From Punica granatum (taxonomy: Eukaryota; Streptophyta; Magnoliopsida; Myrtales; Lythraceae), in the NCBI RefSeq assembly GCF_007655135.1, contig NC_045130.1:14632001-14696000 (forward strand): a stretch of 64,000 bases of DNA. The letters are read 5' to 3'. This document shows, in pieces, positions 53,310 to 64,000 of the stretch. The stretch's first letter is position 1; each line of letters opens with the position of its first letter. A program made the translations under genes and the position numbers. Below the pieces are notes generated by a model. It made no database searches. It was given only the letters and a program-made list of their open reading frames with translations, and was not told the DNA's origin.

Positions 53310-53612
53310 GCCACGCCCGTACGAAATATTTTTATACTCGGAGAGCAATGTTTCTTATTTATACAAAACAAAAACTCCGAGACAGTTAACTGTATGAACA
53401 ATACAGTTGACTATATTAGACATGTCGAGACTTTATTTTTCGTACAAATACAAAATATTTTTCTTCGAATACGAAAATATTTCATATCAATCGATTGCAC
53501 ATACATGTAGTAGATTGCATTGTACATGTAGTCGACTGTCTCGGCACTATTATTTCGTAACAAGTACGAAAGATTGTTTTCTGAGTATGAAAACATTTTG
53601 TGCAGATGCGTG
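53310..53612. repeat. Long imperfect hairpin (inverted repeat)
   Basis: The left arm ('tactcggagagcaatgtttc' ... 'ccgagacagttaactg') pairs with the right arm ('agtcgactgtctcgg' ... 'gattgttttctgagta'), both about 140 bases. Further complementary sequence around 'ttttcgtac/ttcgaatacgaaaat' lies toward the centre. It is either an old foldback MITE or a hairpin-RNA precursor; there is no coding sequence. Confidence 0.65.
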
Positions 53613-53932
53613 TGGTTAAATATTCAATCGCAGGACCTAAAAATTTTCCGCAAGTAAAGAAGTAGTTCCCACGTGCACTTTTGCCATGATGTAGTTGAGT
53701 TGGATCCATTGCTTATTAATGAGGATACAATTGACATTTTCTTTTTATCGAGTTATAAAGAAAACATGTGGATCTCATAAAATAGATAGGGGAAGGGAAA
53801 TAAAGAGGTACGCGAAGTTGTACGTGAACAAAATCGAACTCGAACATCTTGGTTCCACACGAAATCATACGCTAGCTATATGCTGATCCGTTTCTAGATA
53901 TGATTGATATTTAATAGGAAGATTTCTTTTTT

Positions 53933-54045
53933 CGATGTGTACCCCAGTATCTGGAAGCCCATCATGTTCCGGCTAATTCAGTTCAAATTAGTCGGCTCAC
54001 TAAGAGGGTAAAGCTCTTTCGGTATGGATTTTCTCCAACTGGAAG
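53933..54045 (-). mobile_element. SINE fragment (minus orientation)
   Basis: On the minus strand it reads '...gagccgactaatttgaactg...gatactggggtacaca', matching the body and tail of the SINE copies at 31050-31175 and 40275-40353. The tRNA-like head is missing or unrecognisable. Confidence 0.5.
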
Positions 54046-54282
54046 ATTCGTTTTGTTTTGGCTATCGTTCTCCCCTCGCATTGTGATCGAACATTGAATG
54101 GAATAATGAAGTCCAGGGGGCTAAGCTGTCCTAAAATAAAGTTCAGTGAGAATTTGGTTCCCGTCTTCGGAGTGTAGGGGCTATTTCATAATTTACCTTT
54201 TTCTGAAGGACAACTGTGAAAATATAATTCATCTGTTATCCTTGACTGAGACGAGACACTCGAAGCTCAGAGTCTCAGACCG

Positions 54283-55124
54283 ATGACCACTCCCGCGAAT
54301 CCAACCGCTCTACACGCGCCGCCCTTCGTGGCCCTCCGCCCACCGCCCAAATTCCAGTCCCCGCGGCCCGTGGCCTGTGCGATGAGAGCAGCAATGCGAG
54401 ACGGGAGCTCGAACCGGAGGCAGCTGCACCGAGGGCGACACCTCAGCATCGAAGCCATCCAAGCCGTGCAGGCCCTGAAGCGAGCCGACGGCAGAGGCTG
54501 TCGCCTCTCTCTCGAGCGGGAGCTCGATTCCAAGTTCCGGCGTCTCCTGAAGCTCGACATGATCGCCGTCCTACGCGAGCTTCTCAGGCAGAACGAGTGC
54601 GCTCTGGTTCTCAAGGTTCGCCCTCTTCCCTCCATTCTCTCTTGTTCGAGTTAATTTCCGGCGATTCTGGAACGTTTGCCTGATGTCATTGGCTCGTTCA
54701 GGTGTTTGAAGACATCCGCAAGGAAGAATGGTATAAGCCTCATGTCTCATTGTATGCTGATGCAATTGAAGTTTTCGCGAGCAATGGATTGCTCGAACAG
54801 GTTCGAGTTCTTTACTTCGATTTGCGGAGAGAAAGTAACTTGGAGCCTGAACTTGAGGCCTTTAACGATCTACTGAGAACATTCCTAAGTTTTAGCCTTA
54901 CTGAACTTGCAGTAGACTGTTATACCTTCATGAAAGATGTAGGGTGCGAACCGGACATGACGTTCTTTAGGATTCTTGTAAATGGGTTGGAGTCGACGGG
55001 TGAAACAGGCACTTTGCCTATGATAAAACGGGATGCCGTAGCGTGTTATGGTGATTCTCTCGATTTCTTACAGGAGAAAGTAGAGGTCGAGAGCAAGAGT
55101 GTGTCGATCCATATGTTAAATTAG
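54283..55124 (+). CDS. THA8-like short PPR protein, probably organellar
   Basis: Two exons: 54283-54615 and 54702-55124 (CTCAAG|GTTCGC ... GTTCAG|GTGTTT, phase 0), 251 aa. The N-terminus (about 40 residues, Pro/Ala/Arg-rich, few acids) looks like a transit peptide. The body has helical PPR-type repeats and the signature run 'LVLKVFEDIRKEEWYKPHVSL' across the exon join, then 'SNGLLEQVRVLYFDLRRES' and 'VGCEPDMTFFRILVNGLES'. These features are those of the short THA8/THA8-like PPR clade; in Arabidopsis and maize THA8 binds plastid group II introns (ycf3, trnA) and helps splicing. Which member this is cannot be settled by eye. It lies tail to tail with the expansin gene. Confidence 0.8.
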
Positions 55125-55878
55125 GCAGCTACCTAACATGATTTGTATATTGGTTTTGTTGTACATTTATAGGTTGTTCAGAAACTTGTATATTTTGTGC
55201 ATGTCTATGTAGCATAGAATTTGTGCGAATTACAGCTTCACTTTGGCAGAATTCTCCATTATTGCCGTTAGTTGTTGTTACATGCTAGATTGTGTGAGAA
55301 AAATATGATTGGTACTAGTAAAGGCTGAAGGCTGCTCATGCTCATTATAAACAGATTGCTCATGAAACTCTTAATAGAGCAGCAACCTAGGTTGTGAGCA
55401 GTTCTTTTAAACCTCAGAATCAGCATGCAACATAAGACACATTTTGCATATTCTGTCTTTTTCTCTTTCATATAGATTGAAATTTTAAGTTGTAATTTAT
55501 ACGAGTCTACAATCCAATTGGTATACACTTGGATGTTCTAGAATTAGTTAAAAATATCCTATCAAAGTATGTAAGTTTTTGTGAGTACATAAAGCCAGGT
55601 GATGAAAGCCAAAGACATTATCAATATATATTTCCAATTCATCAGTGTTTTACCTTCCTATATTACCATTGATGAGACAAAACTGGGACCTTACCCTATA
55701 TCTGTCTTTCTCAACTTCCTCTCTCCATTTGTGACTGCGTCCCGATGTTCATTTGATTCGTCTTTCTAAATCATGTCTTAATATTGCTTTATCTCGAATA
55801 GATCGTAAGTTGTTCCTGTTGGGACTGTCGACAATCAAGATCTGCCCACTTGGAGTTCCCACTGAGGACTGCTCCATT
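55125..55878. other. Convergent 3' spacer
   Basis: Between the THA8-like gene (+) and the expansin (-). It should hold both 3' UTRs; no other gene is recognised. Confidence 0.45.
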
Positions 55879-57485
55879 TTAGAACTGCTTCCCTTCAAAA
55901 GTCTGTCCAACCTGCCAGTTTGCAGGAGCAACATTGTAAGACGTTAGCGTTCTCTTGTCACTTGTGGTTACCTCGAATGACAGTGGCTGCCCTTTGAGGT
56001 CGACATTGCACTGCCAGTTCTGGCCCCAGTTCCTTGCCATAGGTATCCAGCCTGTCTTCGATCCCTTCACTTTCACTGCCAACACTTCCCCATCTAACCC
56101 TACATTGGTGACGAGGACTTGATAGAAGTGAGAGTTTCCTGTTATTGTGAACCTCAGTCCACCACTTCTGTCACAGTTCACCCTGTTCAAGTCCGAACAA
56201 GTCCAACGTATTAGGATAGAGTAGAACACTGAAAAGTGTGTTCCTCGGGTAAGAGAAGATGGTTTCAAATTTCTTTATTTAACTGAGAACACCATTTATT
56301 TTCTCCTCTTCAAATTTTTCTTTTCCTGGAGGGGAGAAAACAAAATTCTCATACTTCATTAAAACATAGAGCAAATAGTGATTAACAAATTTTCCTAAAC
56401 TTCAAGTTACAGTCCATGAGAGAGTTCATGTCTAATCGAACTCGAGATGTGTTGGTATGCTTTAGTCCGCTACTTTAACCACTCAACCAACCTGCAAGAG
56501 TTCAGTTTACTTTGTTTTCCGTAAAGAAAAGGAAAGGGGCAATGGCGATCAAACAGATTAGGGCTTGCCTCATGAGTTTATTGTACTGCTATTACCTCCT
56601 GTATTGAACAGGCACAATATCGGCCATCCTCTCTGCAATCTCAGCGAATGCTGTCTCCGACATCTCAAAATGTTCTTGTGGGAAGTTGCACCAGCCACCG
56701 TAATCAGCTGATAGCCCATAATTTGGAGGGCAGAAATCAGTGGCTGTTAGAATCACAGTTGGGCTCCCAGGAAGGCACCAGCGTATGTGATCTACGCACC
56801 GGAGCTCGAAGCAAGCTCCACAGGTACTCCCTCTGTTGAAAAGCATTGTGCTTAAGCCCGCACTGTACTTCCCATAACTGGCCCTGTGTAGGTCACCATA
56901 GCCACAAGCTCCTTCTGCATCAGATGGGTACACTTGAGATTCAGAACTTTTTAGTCTATGCCTACTTTCTCTGTGTCATCTTTTCATCCTTTCGCTAAAT
57001 GGAAAAAGCATGAACATAATTTTGTGTTTCGGTTTACGAAAGAAGAATTACCGGTTATGATAGACCCATTTGTTTCCTTGGTGAAAGTTGCTGTAGCAGA
57101 CTTCCATTCACCTTCTGCATCATTAAAAGGCCGAGCTTCAGGATTCTCTTGTGCTGGCATTTTGCAGGTTAACATAATACTGTCTCAAGTTTCCTGTTTT
57201 CATTATGCAGGAAAATGGGGACCCCAGCCCGGACCAAACCTTACGGGTCGCATCACTTCCAAACCTCGGTAAGTTTCAAACTTGAGAAAACTTATCCCAA
57301 CTCATAATTACAGAAAACTGGAAAACTTACATGAACATTAAGAAGAACTTACCGGTGAGGGCAGACGCATTTCTATCCCTGGAGTATGTTGCAGCAGCAG
57401 GCGTCCACTGAGCTTCTACTGCAGCAAGAGTCCCGCCTGCTGCTACCATTAAAATGCAGAGGAGAGTGAGTCGGAGGAAATCCAT
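55879..57485 (-). CDS. EXPA20: Alpha-expansin, EXPA20-like, with an extra duplicated exon
   Basis: Exons on the minus strand: 57485-57353, optional 57114-57052, 56914-56596, 56182-55879, all GT-AG. Without the optional 63-base exon the protein is 251 aa; with it, 272 aa; both stay in frame. Expansins loosen growing walls non-enzymatically. A signal peptide (about 1-22) is followed by the family-6-hydrolase-like domain ([16 protein letters not shown], the alpha-type insertion with [17 protein letters not shown], and HFEMS where most alpha-expansins have HFD), then the C-terminal binding domain ([15 protein letters not shown], ending GQTFEGKQF). The extra exon encodes [19 protein letters not shown], a paralogue of [18 protein letters not shown] in exon 1. 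From memory the closest relative is the divergent EXPA20 type. Confidence 0.93.
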
Positions 57486-58326
57486 CTGGGGATTTCAGAG
57501 GAGCCTGAGGAGTTGTTCCTGGTACTGCCCTTTAAGTTTCTGGACCTTTTTCCTTTCTGTTATGGGGATTGTTGAAGGGCCGCTGCTGATGGAGGATGGC
57601 AAAGAAAGAAAAAGTCTTTGCTTTTTCTTTACTAGATTGATGGATTTGTGTTAACAGTGGAAGAGGGAGCTTTGAGGAAAGGCAAAAATGGAGTCTTTGG
57701 GTTCACATTTATTGAGGGGGGGGACATAACATATAATGAAGCAGAGGCGCAGCAGACAGTGGGGCTTGCTTTGCTACAGGGAAAGCGGAAAATTGGGGGA
57801 AAATGGGTTGAGATTGATTTCTGTTTGGGCTCTTCTTTTGAGAAGGAAAACGCCATAGCAGAAAAGAGAAGAGCAGGGGGCACTCCACTGGTCAATAAAG
57901 TTGGGACAGATATTACAAGAGAAAATAGATCGTTCCGGCGGGGAAAAGGGAGGTTGCTGCTTTCGTTAATTGCATAAACGAAGATTGGGAATGGAAAGCC
58001 CGGTTCGACTCGGTATGTTGTTTATTTGATTCAACAACGAAATTCCCATCAGAAAACCGATCTGGCTCCAAGACAGAAAAGTTTTCTTAGAGATGAACGA
58101 ATGCTTAAGTTTTTCGGATGGAATGGAAATGCATTCGGTTGATAAACGAGAATTTTTGGTAAGCTATGTTCAGCAGAATGGGACCAGAGTCTCCGAGCCA
58201 TTTGGTCTTATTGGGAACAACAGCAGCTTGAAATTGAGGAAACTCGTCGATAGTCCTGTCTCACCATGCGATATGAGAAAACATCAACAAAGATGGCAGT
58301 GAATGGATGAATGGATTTACTAGAAT
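57486..58326. other. Expansin upstream region
   Basis: Contains the expansin promoter on the minus strand and then the left edge of the S-protein-homologue duplication. Plus-strand reading frames here show no recognisable protein. Confidence 0.4.
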
Positions 58327-58390
58327 TGGGTGCTTTTGATTTTTCTAAATCTAACCCATGCATAATCCGAGAATATTCCTTCGGGTGTTA

Positions 58391-58398
58391 TTTATATC
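58391..58398 (+). promoter_or_regulatory. TATA-like box of S-protein homologue 1
   Basis: TTTATATC, 140 bases upstream of the start codon. It is preceded by the palindrome GAATATTC (heat-shock-element-like) and followed by 'tggccca' (TGGGCC on minus, a site II-like element). The same order recurs twice before the second copy. Confidence 0.45.
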
Positions 58399-58537
58399 TT
58401 TGGCCCAAAATAATCCCAAGAAATATGCCCAAAAATAGGATGCCCCCTTTATCTATTAAATCTGCTGCCGAGTTGAACGAAGATTAAAATCAACAGAGAA
58501 AGAAGGAGAATTTAAAACCTCACTTCCCTCCCCAAAA

Positions 58538-58942
58538 ATGGATTCGTCCAAAAGCAGTCTGTTGCTATTGGTGGCTCTGTTCTTGTTGTGGGGGAGGTGC
58601 GAATCAAGTATTTTCCAGAAACACAAAACCCATGTCCTGATCAGAAACGACCTGCAGGAACAAATCGACATGACGATCCACTGCAGATCCAAGGAAAACG
58701 ACCTCGGGGTGCACATGATCCCTCCCGGAGGGTCTTACGGATTTAGTTTCAGGCCCAACCTCTTCTGCAGAACGTTGTTCTGGTGCACGTTCGAGTGGTC
58801 GGGCGCATCCCGAGGTTATAGCGTGTACGACTGTTATAGGGATTATGATCGGTGCTTTGACTGCACTTGGAGCATTCAATCGAGCCGCCCTTGTCTGTAT
58901 AATGCCAGGACTAATCAGTATGACCTCTGTGATAAGTGGTAG
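58538..58942 (+). CDS. SPH: Plant S1/S-protein homologue (SPH), secreted
   Basis: A single-exon 134-aa protein. A signal peptide (about 1-23, with LLLLVALFLLW) is followed by a mature domain of about 110 residues with eight cysteines. The family pattern of the self-incompatibility S1 group is visible: 'THVLIRNDL', 'IHCRSKENDLG', 'PPGGSYGFSF', 'TLFWCTFEW', 'FDCTWSI' and 'YDLCDKW' at the end. In poppy the S protein is the pistil ligand for pollen rejection; most SPH genes in other plants have unknown roles, and nothing here indicates self-incompatibility. No introns, as usual for the family. About 23 residues differ from the second copy at 62393. Confidence 0.93.
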   Translation: MDSSKSSLLLLVALFLLWGRCESSIFQKHKTHVLIRNDLQEQIDMTIHCRSKENDLGVHMIPPGGSYGFSFRPNLFCRTLFWCTFEWSGASRGYSVYDCYRDYDRCFDCTWSIQSSRPCLYNARTNQYDLCDKW

Positions 58943-58969
58943 AATGTCGAAGGCTCACCATTCTTTCTC

Positions 58970-61040
58970 ATGGATCTTTTCCATACAAATGAATCGTTTC
59001 CATGCAAATGCTTAAAACTTGTTGGGCCTCAACTGGTTTGACATGCATACAATATCTTGTTTGGTTTTGTTGTTTCTTAAGAATAAGGTAATATACTAAA
59101 AAAGGCGTAAACTCCACAAAGGAGTATCCTGGTCGCGTTGAATCCGAGCTCCCTTGATCGGGTTTGAATCGATTTCACTCTTATTTCTCCATTTTCAACT
59201 TCGATATGTAAATATATGATGAAATCTCACACTTTCCTTTACTTTCCTTTAATTTTTGATTTAAATACATGCTTAATGATAGAGTAGTGACCCGAGGAGA
59301 TCTCTTGATGCCAAACTCGGCAAAGGAATGGAGATTGGGATTGTTTTAAGCATCTTCATTGTATTGTTAATATGTATTTATGTGTTAATATTGTGATATC
59401 CATTGGATTTATTCAAATACCCCCGTATATATGGACCTCTTGATGTTGGGATTCGGACAAAGGAAGTAGAGATTGGAGTGTTTGCAATAAGTTCATTTAT
59501 TGCATATCCTTACTTAAATTTATGTTAGATGTTGAATGGATCTGGAATGATAATTAGATGATGGGTCAAGTGGTTAGATTATGCTTTATGTGCCTAGTTA
59601 AGGTTAGACTAGCTAGAATTATAATTAATCAGTGTGCTTAGCTCTCGGGTCCATGTGTATAGGGAAATGGCCGAGAACGATTAAGCGTCAATTAGGTCAA
59701 AATGGATTGAAAGTTGGTTGGTTTTGGTTTCAGGTCTAGGATGGCCGAGAGATTTGCTTGCTAAATTGGAACCAAATTGACTGGAATTTGTTAGCTAACT
59801 CTTGGCCACATTGGAAGTGAGGTCCAAATTGATTAAATTGTCTCATTTGGTATTAGAAAATGAAATGGCCGAATATGTGCGTGTAACTGTGCATGGCCGA
59901 GTTGAACTTTTTGTGTCCAAATTTCGTGTTAAATTGATCAGTTGAGGTCCAAATTGGTTAATCACGCACATTCAACACTTAACTCATGGAAATCGGGAAT
60001 TAATGCCCACTTAGATTATGGTCTTGGGCTTAATTTGAAAACGTCCAAGTGATCCTGAGGGATTAGGACTCTTAGAGTCGGGTGTTGAATTGACTAATCT
60101 TCCCACATGGTTATGAGTATGGAAATTAATGATTAAGTGTTCTCCTTGAGTAAAAATTGGTTTATTGAAACTAAAATTGATAAATCACTTATATTTGGCA
60201 TTTAATTCATGAATTTGGAGTAACAAACACACTCAAGATTAAATTGAATAAGATCTGTGAGATCTTAAGGGTAGGATCATTTTCAGATTTTTTGGGGAAT
60301 TAATTGAATAATTATGTAAATTCGGCCCAAATAAAATTGGAAATTGAAAAGGACAAGATTTGCCAATAAAATATATAGACTTAGGAAAATTGCCTTAGTA
60401 TTTTCTATGATAGGGGCTCTAGGCCCATTTTTCCATTTTTGAGCTTTGAGCCCAATTTCTATGTCCACTGGTCTCAATTGACTTTTCTTAGGCCGAATAA
60501 GGCCCATTGCAGGCCCATGGATGGATGAATGGAATGGATGTATGTATGTATTGGACGGATGTATAGCACGTGAGGCGTACATGTATTTGTAATTGTAATC
60601 TCCACTTGTATATACGTATATATATGTGCGAATAAGACCCTAGCCTCCTAGGATGCAACAATAGGACAATACTTTGAATAAGTGTTAGGTAGTTAAATCT
60701 TGGATGGTACCAATTGGGGCAATATCCTTGCTTGCAGGTGTTGGTGTTGTAATAGAACCCTCAAATCTTGATTTCTAGTTCAAGATCGAGTCAAAGTAAA
60801 AGTCCCTAGGTGATTAGTATCATGACTCGATTAGAGACTTAGGTGACTCACTGGCCAACTTAAATAGTGTAATGGCAATTCCAATCCAGTCCTAAGCTCA
60901 CGGACTAATCTAACTTCTATAGTCGTTAAGCGCCTAAAAACACCTATACGACACGTCCGAAAGGGCACAAACCAAACGGAAAGTCAAATGAGTAGTCTTG
61001 CGGGAACTTTCACTTTACCGTGACCAAAATATTTAGGTTG
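58970..61040. other. Spacer between the two SPH genes, repeat-like
   Basis: No gene is recognised. The stretch 60700-61020, with 'cgcctaaaaacacctatacg' and related phrases, resembles LTR-retrotransposon terminal sequence of the kind near the window end. No paired LTR, primer-binding site or protein domain was found, so this is only a suspicion. Confidence 0.3.
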
Positions 61041-62061
61041 ATATTTGTTTTAAGAGGATATGACATTACATGTTTTGTGTCCTAAAAAATCGTCATCCCT
61101 CATTATCTTAACCCCGCCAAGCCTTAATGTCCCAACTAGAGAGGGCAAGAGTGAAAATGAAAAAGAGAGACTTAGAACGCAATTAGAAAGTTACATAAAG
61201 TTAGGGACTAAAATTTATCATTTTTCCCTTACCGAATTTTTTTTTACCTTTTTTTCCTTATAGAAAATTTGATTAATGGATGAAAATAGAAAATAAACCA
61301 AAAGTACAAGAGAAAATGAATTAAAAAAAGGAAAAGGACAAAAGCAAAAATAAACAAAGTTATTAGATATAAATGAACTAAAAAAATAGAAAATAAATGA
61401 AAACGAAGAAACATTTAAAATTAAAGTTAAAAATTATGTTTTTTATTTTTACAAGAATGTATGAAAATTTAGTGGACATCTCAAATTTGGAGGGTTTGAA
61501 ATTATGGTATTTGTAGGTTTTTTTTTGGGCGGGAATGGGTGATGGTAATAGTGTCTATATATGTGTATATATTATATAACTCAGACTCCTTTAATGAGAG
61601 TTTCTATTCGTGTCATGAGGAGTTGTCACATAATTATTTTTGTGCGAGGAGGAATTGTCACATAAGTTACCTATCACATTAAATTTATTCCCTCTTCTAT
61701 TAAGTCATCTTTGACTCTCTTCTTCCTCGGGCTCTTACCCCATTTAATTCTTTTCAATTCTCGAAAGTTTTATTAATATTCTCCTCTCCTAATTTTTATC
61801 AGCCATTAATTTATATATTTTTTATTTTCTATTATTGAAATAACTATTTTTTAGAAAGAAATGTAAACATATAATGTATTTCACCAAAAAAAAAATACTA
61901 ATAACTATAATAAAGGGACAAAGATAGTTTCACAAATTATCGAACATGAAACCTATTGATTACCAGACAATGGCGTTCGCGATTACACTTATCCTTTTTG
62001 AAAAATAAAACATAACCTTTAATAATGTATCATGAAATTGCCTTACGTGGATGTATGTGGT
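61041..62061. other. Intergenic AT-rich DNA
   Basis: Purine-rich and AT-rich sequence with no gene recognised. Confidence 0.35.
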
Positions 62062-62343
62062 ATTTATTAGTATTGAGTGCTTTTGATTTCCAATTTTCCC
62101 ACTTTTCTAAATCTAACACATGCATCATCCGAGAATATTCCTTTGGGTGTTATTTATACCTTTGGCCCAAATAATCCCAACAAATATGCCCCTCCGGGGA
62201 TATATATATATGGAGTTTATTAGTATTGAGTGTTTTTGATTTCCAATTTTCCCCCTTTTCTAAATCTAACCCACGCATAACCGAGAATATTCCTTTGGGT
62301 ATTAATTATATCTTTGGCCCAAATAGTCCCAACAAATATTAAA
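62062..62343 (+). repeat. Tandem duplication (153-bp period) of the SPH promoter
   Basis: Unit 1 (62062-62190) and unit 2 (62215-62343) both run from 'ttagtattgagtg' through 'ctaaatctaac', 'gagaatattccttt' and 'tttggcccaaat' to 'cccaacaaatat'. Each resembles the single promoter unit at about 58327-58425. A short 'ccctccggggatatatat' spacer lies between them. Confidence 0.85.
62306..62312 (+). promoter_or_regulatory. TATA-like box of S-protein homologue 2
   Basis: TTATATC in the proximal promoter unit, 81 bases upstream of the start codon. The distal unit holds an equivalent TTATACC. Confidence 0.4.
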
Positions 62344-62392
62344 ATCAACAAGGAAAGAAGGAAAATTTAAAACCTCACTTCCCTCCCCGAAA

Positions 62393-62797
62393 ATGGATTC
62401 ATCCAAAAGCAGTTCGTTGCTGTTGGTGGCTCTACTCTTGTTGCGGGGGAGGTGCGAATCAAGTATTTTCCAGAAACACAAAACCCATGTCCTGATAAGA
62501 AATGACATGCAGGAACAACTCGACATGACGGTCCGCTGCAAATCCAAGGACGACGATCTCGGGGTGCACGTGATCCCTCCCGGAGGGTCTTACGGATTCA
62601 ATTTTAGACCCAACTTCTTCTGTACAACACTGTTCTGGTGCAACTTCGAGTGGCCGGGCGCATCGCGGGGTTATAAGGTGTACGACTGCCAGCGGGATTA
62701 TGATCGGTGTTTCGACTGCACTTGGAGCATTAAATCGAGCAGCCCGTGTCTGTATAATGCCAAGACTAGTCAGTATGACCTCTGTGATAACTGGTAG
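62393..62797 (+). CDS. SPH: Plant S1/S-protein homologue (SPH), second copy
   Basis: A single-exon 134-aa paralogue of the gene at 58538, the same length with no gaps. The signal peptide (about 1-23), all eight cysteines of the mature domain and the S1-family pattern ('THVLIRNDM', 'PPGGSYGFNF', 'TLFWCNFEW', 'FDCTWSI', 'YDLCDNW') are kept. Differences are concentrated at exposed-looking charged positions (R/K, E/D, R/T, S/K). The frame is intact, suggesting selection after duplication. Homology between the copies extends from about 300 bases upstream of the start to about 24 bases past the stop, and the promoter of this copy was then doubled. Its function is not known. Confidence 0.93.
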   Translation: MDSSKSSSLLLVALLLLRGRCESSIFQKHKTHVLIRNDMQEQLDMTVRCKSKDDDLGVHVIPPGGSYGFNFRPNFFCTTLFWCNFEWPGASRGYKVYDCQRDYDRCFDCTWSIKSSSPCLYNAKTSQYDLCDNW

Positions 62798-62821
62798 AAT
62801 GTCGAAGGCTCACCATTCTTA

Positions 62822-63491
62822 TACAATAGTTAAAAACTAGTTTTTGGTCAAAAATAAAGGTTCAATCGAATCCCAATGTTAATTCAGAGATGGCTAGTTC
62901 CTCCATAGCTACTACCCCAGGCTTGCGATGAGTTTGTTGTTATATGGTTGGTGTCTTGGCATAGTGGACACTCTTTGAGCGTAATTTGAGATTGGCTAAA
63001 ACCTCACCGCTTACCCAAAAAAGAAATATCATTTTGGTTACTGATAGGCATTGCAAGCTCATATGTTAAAAATTGCTAATCTCACCATAAAATTGCAATA
63101 CCCAAAAAAAAAAGGCTCAAATAATTCTATTGTGGTGAATTTGGTATAGGTGAAAAACATTAAGTCGCTCGAAAATATGAATATTTCAAATCTTACAGTT
63201 TATTAGTAATTTTTCTATACATATACATATCAAATGCAATGGTTGGTTGAAGCACTAATCACATTTTGACGAGGAAATGTGTAAATCCCTGCCTTCTCAT
63301 TTATCGATCTGTCATCGATATCCTCATATGCTAACCACTTTCCCGAAGATAGGTTACAATATTTTATAAAGTTATAAAAAATTTAAATATTACCATGACC
63401 TTACTCATACTCTTACCAATCTCATGCAACAAGAGAAGGTTGATCGTTATTAATCATAAAAGCTTTTTTCCCCCCTAAAAAAGTCAATCTT

Positions 63492-63500
<9 letters not shown>
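62822..63500. other. Intergenic AT-rich DNA
   Basis: Downstream of the second SPH gene, where similarity to the first copy stops. No gene recognised. Confidence 0.4.

Positions 63501-63528
<28 letters not shown>
63491..63528. repeat. Compound (TA)n(TG)n microsatellite
   Basis: A TA run is followed by a TG run. Confidence 0.9.
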
Positions 63529-63529
63529 A

Positions 63530-64000
63530 AACTTGATAACTATTGTACGGACCCGAATGTGGACTCTCGTTGGGGCCCGCATGCGCGCTTTTGGATCGCG
63601 CGGCTTGGGAGTGTCCACCTTCCCGTGGGGACGCGTGACGAACACGCGTGAGAGAAGGAGTCGCCACTTATCATTTTACGACCCGAAGGTCGAAGGTGGA
63701 TAAGTTACCCGGGGTCTAGGGGTCTGGAACACCTAGTTTGTTGTTAAGGCATTGGTTTGTGCGGAACCGGAAAATCCGAGTTCGGGGGTTCATGTTACGT
63801 GCGGGCCTATATCCCGCACGCCCTTTCGGTACTCTGGTTTGCTAGGCTTGCATTTTTGTTTTATTTACCGCATGAATTAGGGTGCACTCGACTCACACGT
63901 TTTGACACCGTAACTTCGATGAATTAAACGATGTCGGTGGAGAAGCCGAGAGAAAAGTAAACCCGTGTATCGGGGAATTGGTTCACAATCTTGCGTTACA
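63530..64000. mobile_element. Possible LTR-retrotransposon sequence, cut by window end
   Basis: GC content rises abruptly at about 63545. The phrases 'aggagtcgccactta', 'acccggggtctagg' and 'gtgcgggcctatatcccgcac' (a strong inverted repeat) resemble terminal or untranslated parts of plant Ty3-type elements. No coding domain is in view, and the rest lies outside the window. Confidence 0.4.

Overview
The window is nuclear DNA of a flowering plant, very probably a core eudicot. Genes are intron-rich with GT-AG junctions, intergenic DNA is AT-rich and full of plant transposon debris, and the encoded proteins (CSLD cellulose-synthase-like, alpha-expansin, plant HMG-CoA reductase, mTERF, THA8-like PPR, S-protein homologues) are plant families. 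No species can be named from the sequence alone.

Layout: 0-2.7 kb, repeats and a small RING-H2 gene (-). 2.7-14.3 kb, gene-poor DNA with a complete TRIM retroelement (3171-3758), a probable Helitron (4036-4569), long-inverted-repeat (foldback) elements and a Tourist-like MITE (8652-8967). 14.3-23.5 kb, a gene cluster: MTERF6-like (+), an uncharacterised two-exon 100-aa membrane protein (+) and a six-exon CSLD1/4-type gene (-). 23.5-41 kb, AT-rich and repetitive, including a 5'-truncated LINE and a tandem segmental duplication that copied the 3' end of the HMGR gene twice. One duplicate carries an organelle-derived insertion (plastid rpl2, trnH, rpl16) and a hAT element with a captured Hsp110-type exon fragment. 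41-43.1 kb, the intact three-exon HMGR gene (-). 43.5-47 kb, AT-rich DNA with tandem repeats. 47-52.1 kb, a 13-exon organellar glutamyl-tRNA synthetase (-). 54.3-55.1 kb, a two-exon THA8-like PPR gene (+). 55.9-57.5 kb, an alpha-expansin (-) with a tandemly duplicated, splice-competent small exon. 58.3-62.8 kb, two S-protein-homologue genes (+) from a recent duplication. The window ends in repeat-like DNA.

The genes do not form one pathway. Two themes recur: cell wall growth (CSLD, expansin) and organelle gene expression (MTERF6-like, GluRS, THA8-like). HMGR is the committed step of cytosolic isoprenoid synthesis. From memory, the order RING - MTERF6 - CSLD4 - EXPA20 matches Arabidopsis At4g38140-At4g38210, so the window looks like a conserved ancestral block expanded by transposons and local duplications. 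All exon joins were derived by hand from splice signals and frame; each multi-exon CDS below closes in frame.
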